Assembly: GCA_049324835.1 (NCBI GenBank)
Contig: JBMOMT010000040.1
Span: 186,001-250,000 of the forward strand
Direction of reading: 5' to 3'
DNA length: 64,000 nucleotides
Source: JBMOMT01 sp049324835
GTDB taxonomy: Bacteria > Chloroflexota > Anaerolineae > CAYNKW01
Part shown: piece after piece, positions 59,638-64,000 of the stretch
Layout of the letters: every line of letters begins with the position of its first letter
Position numbering within the stretch: the stretch's first letter is position 1
Position numbers and translations under genes: made by a program
The notes under the pieces: model-generated
The model's database searches: none
What the model was told of the DNA's origin: nothing
What the model saw: the letters and a program-made list of their open reading frames with translations, nothing else

Positions 59638-60651
59638 ATGCGATGGCAAGATCAACTGAGGGGCGATTCTCTGTCCTGGCTGTTAGAGCCCGATTCGCCC
59701 GGGGTTCGGTATCTGGCTCTGCGCGATCTGTTGGATCGTCCAGAAGGCGATGCAGAGCTGTGCGCTGCGCGGCAGGAGGCGCACACCCGAGGGCCAATCG
59801 CGACCATCCTGGCCGAGATGAACCAGGAGGGCTATTGGGTTGAGCCCGGACCGGGTTACAATCCCAAGTACCGGTCTACCGTATGGGCGGTGATGATGCT
59901 GGCTCAACTGGGCGCGTCGGCGGGTCAGGACGAACGTATTACGTTGGCAGGTGCCTATCTTTTGGATCAGGCGTTGACTTGGGGCGGCCAGTTCACAGCC
60001 TCGGGTGCACCATCTGGCACGGCGGACTGTTTGCAAGGCAACCTGTGCTGGGCGCTGATCGAGCTGGGTTACGACGACCCACGATTGGCATTGGCCTTCG
60101 AATGGATGGCGCGCAGTGTCACCGGTGAGGGGGTAGCCCCGGCCGGAGAGCGTGAGGCGGCCTGGCGTTATTACGCCGGCAAGTGTGGGCCGTTATTCGC
60201 CTGCGGCTCAAACAACAAGCTGCCCTGCGCCTGGGGTGCGGTCAAGGTGATGCAGGCATTCAGCAGGTGGCCTGTGGAAAATCGAACGCCTCTGATCGAA
60301 AAAGCCATGCGGCAGGGAGTGGACTGGCTTTTCAGCACCGACCCGGCGACTGCTGCTTATCCCACCGGCTACAGTGACAAACCGAGCGGAAACTGGTGGA
60401 AGTTTGGCTTTCCGGTGTTCTATGTCACCGACCTGCTGCAAAATGTCGAGGTGTTGGTGAGGTTGGGTTATGGCAGCGATCCTCGCCTGGCAGACGCTCT
60501 GAACATCGTCCGGGAAAAACAAGATGCTGAGGGGCGTTGGTCGTTGGAATACAGCTATGCAGGCAAGACCTGGGTGGATTTTGGATCAAAGAAACAACCT
60601 AACAAATGGGTGACGCTGCGGGCGTTGCGAGTGTTAAAAGCGCTGGCGTAA
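59638..60651 (+). CDS. Prenyltransferase/terpene-cyclase-like alpha/alpha-toroid protein
   Basis: 337 residues. Repeated helical pairs with short Gly/Asp turns (DSPGVRYLALRDLLDRPEGD, YRSTVWAVMMLAQLGA, LCWALIELGYDDPRL, VEVLVRLGYGSDPRLADALN, KWVTLRALRVLKAL) point to the squalene-cyclase/protein prenyltransferase fold. No signal peptide. Several Cys (TADCLQGNLC, KCGPLFACGSNNKLPCAWG) lie in the core. Homologues are often mislabelled nitrogen-fixation protein; no nif context exists here. Function unknown. GAGGAGG five bases before the ATG. Confidence 0.7.
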   Translation: MRWQDQLRGDSLSWLLEPDSPGVRYLALRDLLDRPEGDAELCAARQEAHTRGPIATILAEMNQEGYWVEPGPGYNPKYRSTVWAVMMLAQLGASAGQDERITLAGAYLLDQALTWGGQFTASGAPSGTADCLQGNLCWALIELGYDDPRLALAFEWMARSVTGEGVAPAGEREAAWRYYAGKCGPLFACGSNNKLPCAWGAVKVMQAFSRWPVENRTPLIEKAMRQGVDWLFSTDPATAAYPTGYSDKPSGNWWKFGFPVFYVTDLLQNVEVLVRLGYGSDPRLADALNIVREKQDAEGRWSLEYSYAGKTWVDFGSKKQPNKWVTLRALRVLKALA

Positions 60652-60658
60652 AAGCGTC

Positions 60659-60717
60659 GTAACTGCTCGGCCTCCCGCAGGCTGACAATTCCAGCCTGCG
60701 GGAGGGTGAGCAGTTAC
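60659..60717. repeat. Dispersed palindromic repeat, copy 3
   Basis: 59 bp. Arms GTAACTGCTC (60659-60668) with complement (60708-60717), and CCTCCCGCAGGCT (60671-60683) with complement (60693-60705), around a nine-base loop. It is the compact form of copies 1 and 2. It starts seven bases after the stop codon at 60651 and may double as a transcription terminator hairpin, though no T-run follows. Confidence 0.8.
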
Positions 60718-60756
60718 AGCACAAGAACGAGTCGAAGTGGAGGTGAAGAGGAAAGC

Positions 60757-61086
60757 ATGGCCTACGATGTAGAGCTGGTGCAGCGGCTGCGAGAGCAGAT
60801 GAGCGAGCTGGTGGGCTTGGAGCAGAAAAAGATGTTCGGCGGGGTTGGTTTCATGCTGCATGGCAACATGGCATGTGGGGTGAAAGACACCGACCTCATT
60901 GTGAGGGTGGGGACAGAGCAGTACGAGAGAGCGATGGCAGAACCGCACACCAAACCATTGAACCTGACAGGCAGGGTGATGAGGGGCTGGGTGATGGTCG
61001 AGGCGCAAGGATACGAATCGGAGGAGGGTTTGAGAAGCTGGGTTGAGCGAGGCGTACAGTGTGCGCTGTCGTTGCCGCCCAAATGA
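60757..61086 (+). CDS. TfoX N-terminal-domain protein
   Basis: 109 residues from the ATG at 60757. Contains the TfoX-N pattern: VELVQRLREQM, KKMFGGVGFMLHGNMACGV, DLIVRVGTEQYERAM and a C-terminal RGWVMVEAQGYESEEGLRSWVERG. Only this domain is present, so it is a stand-alone form whose role is not known (TfoX regulates competence in gammaproteobacteria). Upstream AGAGGAAAGC serves as binding site; an in-frame extension to 60706 would run into the repeat. Confidence 0.85.
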   Translation: MAYDVELVQRLREQMSELVGLEQKKMFGGVGFMLHGNMACGVKDTDLIVRVGTEQYERAMAEPHTKPLNLTGRVMRGWVMVEAQGYESEEGLRSWVERGVQCALSLPPK

Positions 61087-61096
61087 GAGAGGGTTC

Positions 61097-63370
61097 TTAT
61101 TCTTCTCGTGTCGATGTCTCTTCCTCAGTCGCCTGGAACCGCTCCAACCATCGACCGAGCCAGCGCCGCCAGAGACGCGGGCGCAGGCTGTGCCACAAAG
61201 CAGCAGACTCGCCCTTGTCCACGGCATGTGGGCTGAATTGATCCATCACAAACAGCTCGGTGATACGATGGATGAAGCCCTGTCCGGCAGGAACCTGGCT
61301 GCCCAATTCCGCGGCATATTCGAAAGGCGTTTGGGGCTCCTTCAACGACACCCGAAGCAGACCGCCAAAACGCACCATGCGGGCATAGGCCTTTTGCACC
61401 CAATCCAAACCGCGCAGGCCCCGTTCCTCGATCCACCAATAACTGGCGCCCATCACCCACGCCAAAAGCAGCAGCCCACCGGCGACCCACAGGGCCGTGC
61501 TCCAGCCAGATGCTCGTTGAAGCGGTGGCAGTGACCCGCTGAAAGGCTCGTTTTCGAGTAATTCACGCCAGCGATCCATCTCGTCGCGCTCGTTGCCCGC
61601 GTTGGAACGATCACCATTGGCTTCGCCGGCGTTTTCCGAGGGCGGGCGGGGCCGCACGATGACCGGCTCGGCAGCGGTAGGCTCGAACTCGATCCAGCCA
61701 TAACCGGGAAAGTAGACCTCGGCCCAGGCGTGGGCATTGTTGTCGCGCACGCGATAGGTTTTGGATTCCGAGTTGTACTCGCCCCGACCATAACCCACGG
61801 CAACCCGCGCCGGAATACCCACCGCACGCGCCATCACCACCAGCGCCGAGGAGTAATAGTCACAATACCCCTCTCTCAAATCAAACAGAAACCAGTCCAC
61901 CAGGTCCTGATCAGAAGGCGGGGGTGGGATCACCTGGTTGTAGGGAATCTGTCGCAGATAGGCTTCCAGCGCCGAGGCCATGTCGTAGGCATTGGTCGCG
62001 TCGCGGGTGATCTCTTGGGCCAGATTCCGCACCCGCTGGGGCAACAAAGCCGGTAGTTGCAGGTAACGCGCCGTGACCCAGACGGGGTATTCGGCGCCGG
62101 CAGCTCGCAGCGAGGCTTCGTCCACAGCAGACATGGCCGAGATCACCAGGTAGCTCTGACCGCTCTCCAGCGGCGCGCGAGACGAGATCATGGACACGTT
62201 GAACAGATCTTGCTGGCGACGTTCACCCGGCAGGCGACCCTGCACCGTGCTGTGGCGCACCTTGGTGGGCAGGCTCACGCCCAACGGCTCGGCGGCAGCC
62301 AGCAACTGTTGCCGTCCAGGTTGATAGACGGTGTAGGTCTGGGTGATGACACGCCGCATGTCGAATTGAGGCGTCAAAAAATTGGCGTCAAAAGCTTCCA
62401 GATAGGCCATCTCGTCGTCGTTATTGAGCCAGCCAGAGCCGGTATACTCGTCATAGATGGTGGCCCGCCAGTAGCGACCGGCCGGTGAAGCCACATCCAT
62501 GACCACCTGGGTGCCCAACTGCACCGCCCCACCCAGGGTCATCGAGGTGCCAAAAGCAGCCGGCTGCGACCGGCCATAGTAGCGCGAGGAGAAAAAGAGA
62601 CGGTTCCAGGTATCCTGCACCTGCTCCCATGGCTCGGAAAAGCGCGACCAAAACGTGGCCATCTCGTCACTGGCAGCGGCTCCCGGCACACCCCAGGCCA
62701 GCACGACGATGATGAGAATAAAAACCACGCCATAACGCAAAAAATCCCAGGCGATCTCGGGGTCGTAGCGCACTCGCTCTTTCGACCAATTCTGTTGTTG
62801 TTGGAAAAGGTTGAAGCGGATGAAATAGAGCAGCACCAGGCACACGTAAACGATCAGAAAGGGCAGCAGGCGAGGCGGCCCCCAATAGAGATTGATCAGC
62901 AACACGGTGCCGCTGGGCAGGATGGCCCACCAGATGCGATAGCTGCGAAAGGTGGCCCAGGCCGCGGCATAGGCCACCAGCCAGACGACACACGCCAAAA
63001 AGAGCACGAACATCAGGGCATCGTTGCTGCTGCCGCCGTACAACACACTCCACAGCCAGGCGTTGATGTGAAAACCCAGCTCGAACAACCTGTCCCGAAA
63101 CGTCAGGCCCGAGGGTAACAACATGCTGCCCAAATAACTCACCCAGGCCACACCATAGATCAGGCTAAAGAGATGAGCCGCCACGGTCGGGAAGCGAGTT
63201 TTGGACAAAAGAACGCCGGCGAACAGCCCCACCAGAGCGGCCCACTCGATAGTCTGGATATCGTCCACCCAGCGGGCAGAGGTGATACTCCAGGTGGCCG
63301 TCATCACCATGCCGCCAAGCAAAAGCAGGGTAGAAACACCCTCGGGCATTCGTTTTTCTTCCAAAGCCAT
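61097..63370 (-). CDS. TgpA-like membrane transglutaminase
   Basis: 757 residues from the ATG at 63370 (MALEEKRMPEGVSTLLLL). Five to six N-terminal spans, an extracytoplasmic region of DUF3488/TgpA type, then a transglutaminase-like core with the Cys of REGYCDYYSSALVVMARAVGIPARVAVGYG, the His of AHAWAEVYFPGYGW and the Asp/Glu after it, a further span (WSTALWVAGGLLLLAWVMGA) and a cytoplasmic DUF4129-like tail. Role in other bacteria unclear, possibly protein crosslinking or proteolysis at the cell surface. It runs in the same direction as the ubiB-like gene upstream. Confidence 0.88.
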   Translation of the reverse strand: MALEEKRMPEGVSTLLLLGGMVMTATWSITSARWVDDIQTIEWAALVGLFAGVLLSKTRFPTVAAHLFSLIYGVAWVSYLGSMLLPSGLTFRDRLFELGFHINAWLWSVLYGGSSNDALMFVLFLACVVWLVAYAAAWATFRSYRIWWAILPSGTVLLINLYWGPPRLLPFLIVYVCLVLLYFIRFNLFQQQQNWSKERVRYDPEIAWDFLRYGVVFILIIVVLAWGVPGAAASDEMATFWSRFSEPWEQVQDTWNRLFFSSRYYGRSQPAAFGTSMTLGGAVQLGTQVVMDVASPAGRYWRATIYDEYTGSGWLNNDDEMAYLEAFDANFLTPQFDMRRVITQTYTVYQPGRQQLLAAAEPLGVSLPTKVRHSTVQGRLPGERRQQDLFNVSMISSRAPLESGQSYLVISAMSAVDEASLRAAGAEYPVWVTARYLQLPALLPQRVRNLAQEITRDATNAYDMASALEAYLRQIPYNQVIPPPPSDQDLVDWFLFDLREGYCDYYSSALVVMARAVGIPARVAVGYGRGEYNSESKTYRVRDNNAHAWAEVYFPGYGWIEFEPTAAEPVIVRPRPPSENAGEANGDRSNAGNERDEMDRWRELLENEPFSGSLPPLQRASGWSTALWVAGGLLLLAWVMGASYWWIEERGLRGLDWVQKAYARMVRFGGLLRVSLKEPQTPFEYAAELGSQVPAGQGFIHRITELFVMDQFSPHAVDKGESAALWHSLRPRLWRRWLGRWLERFQATEEETSTREE

Positions 63371-63486
63371 AGTCGAGTTACCTTGCCAGCCCGCCGGACC
63401 ATCTGTGGTCAGATGGTCGGCAGGGTGAATGAAAAAATCGATGTAAATAATACCCCACGAGTCCGGTTCAGGTTCACCCGCCGGCC

Positions 63487-64000
63487 TCATGGCCCGCGAG
63501 AGCGCAGGATGGAGAACAGCAGCCACAGACCCATGATGGCTGCCAATACAAAGCTGATGTGGGCGATGGGCAGCCTCAGTCCCAGGAACAGCCACTCGGT
63601 GGCCCGACCGTGGATGACGATGGCCGAGCCGACGATGAGCGCTGCCACCACCAGGCCAAAAGCCAGACGGCTGACCATACTATCCAGGCGGGCCATGAGC
63701 TGCTCCAACTGTCGCAGGTCGATGCCCAGCGTCAGCCGGCCATCCTGAACACGATCCATCAGTGAGGAGGCCTGTCGCGGCAGATCACGCACCATACGGC
63801 CGGCCGAGTTCAGCGTCTGCAAGGCCTCGTCTTGCAACCGCTGCAACGAGAAACGCTCCCGCAAAAGCTGTTTACCAAACGGTTTGGCCATTTCGGCCAG
63901 GTTAAAGGTGGGGTCCAGGCTCAGCGCCACCCCCTCCAATACGATCACTACCCGGGCCAGCAGCGCCAGATCGGGCGGCAGGTGGATACGATGTTTAAAG
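63487..64000 (-). CDS. ABC1/UbiB-family atypical kinase, C-terminal part (5' end outside window)
   Basis: 171 residues of the C-terminus. HRIHLPPDLALLARVVIVLEGVALSLDPTFN is the conserved C-lobe block that follows the catalytic region of UbiB/ABC1 proteins (LPxxxxLLxRxxxxLEG), and two final membrane spans (FGLVVAALIVGSAIVIHG and ISFVLAAIMGLWLLFSILR) are typical of the family. The ATP-binding part and start lie beyond position 64000. Family members control isoprenoid-quinone synthesis. Confidence 0.88.
   Translation of the reverse strand, partial: FKHRIHLPPDLALLARVVIVLEGVALSLDPTFNLAEMAKPFGKQLLRERFSLQRLQDEALQTLNSAGRMVRDLPRQASSLMDRVQDGRLTLGIDLRQLEQLMARLDSMVSRLAFGLVVAALIVGSAIVIHGRATEWLFLGLRLPIAHISFVLAAIMGLWLLFSILRSRGP

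Noticed and set aside
59550..59843. Possible 97-codon leader gene with GTG start and GGGAGGAGG site
   Set aside because: Runs out of frame through the start of the 59638 gene, and its product is Arg/Ser/Ala-rich without any pattern. The binding site may be chance or part of a leader structure.
1..64000. CRISPR array, tRNA or rRNA genes, phage or transposase genes
   Set aside because: I looked for short regular spacers, cloverleaf patterns, rRNA blocks and transposase motifs and saw none that I could support.

Overview
The window is 64 kb of GC-rich bacterial chromosome with one continuous gene layout and no sign of phage, plasmid or CRISPR. The translation apparatus, the zinc-binding (Cys-containing) forms of S4, S14, L24 and L36, the large gluzincin/M28 and PKD-domain secreted proteins and the C-terminal LPIVQR-type tail of a secreted protein suggest a member of the Chloroflexota (Anaerolineae-like). 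That assignment is inference; no 16S rRNA is present.

Layout. 1-18.1 kb (all minus strand) is a fused str-S10-spc-alpha ribosomal superoperon: rpsL, rpsG, fusA, tuf, rpsJ, rplC, rplD, rplW, rplB, rpsS, rplV, rpsC, rplP, rpmC, rpsQ, rplN, rplX, rplE, rpsZ, rpsH, rplF, rplR, rpsE, rpmD, rplO, secY, map, rpmJ, rpsM, rpsK and the start of rpsD. It has its own consensus promoter. adk and infA, usually found around map, are absent. 18.1-22.4 kb is rpoB behind a consensus promoter and a leader of about 385 nt; rpoC does not follow it and rplJ/rplL do not precede it. psuG follows. 23.7-41.7 kb (mostly plus) looks like an envelope/glycosylation region: a polyprenyl-phosphate sugar transferase, an FG-GAP/PKD secreted protein, an NTP-transferase-like protein, three large GT-C membrane glycosyltransferases that share a C-terminal domain, a UPF0104 membrane protein, a B12-binding radical SAM enzyme and a KimA-type potassium transporter.

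41.7-52.5 kb (minus) is the most unusual protein set: a DppB-like ABC permease, translationally coupled to a DppC-like permease fused to a degenerate M28 peptidase domain, then a small SH3-like secreted protein and a 2,284-residue protein combining a DUF418 membrane domain, two M28 domains and two peptidase-MA-like segments. No ATPase or binding protein is present beside them.

53.1-64 kb holds an REC-PAS-GAF-HD-GYP c-di-GMP phosphodiesterase, a ferredoxin, zwf, a three-gene redox operon, an alpha/alpha-toroid protein, a TfoX-domain protein, a TgpA-like transglutaminase and the end of a UbiB-family kinase. In the redox operon the gene upstream of msrP-msrQ encodes a thioredoxin-fold lipoprotein whose first active-site Cys codon is an in-frame TGA (W-U-P-T-C), followed by a SECIS-like hairpin. 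It is a strong selenoprotein candidate and the most notable find here.

Three kinds of short palindromic dispersed repeat lie between genes, one of them in at least three copies in this window.
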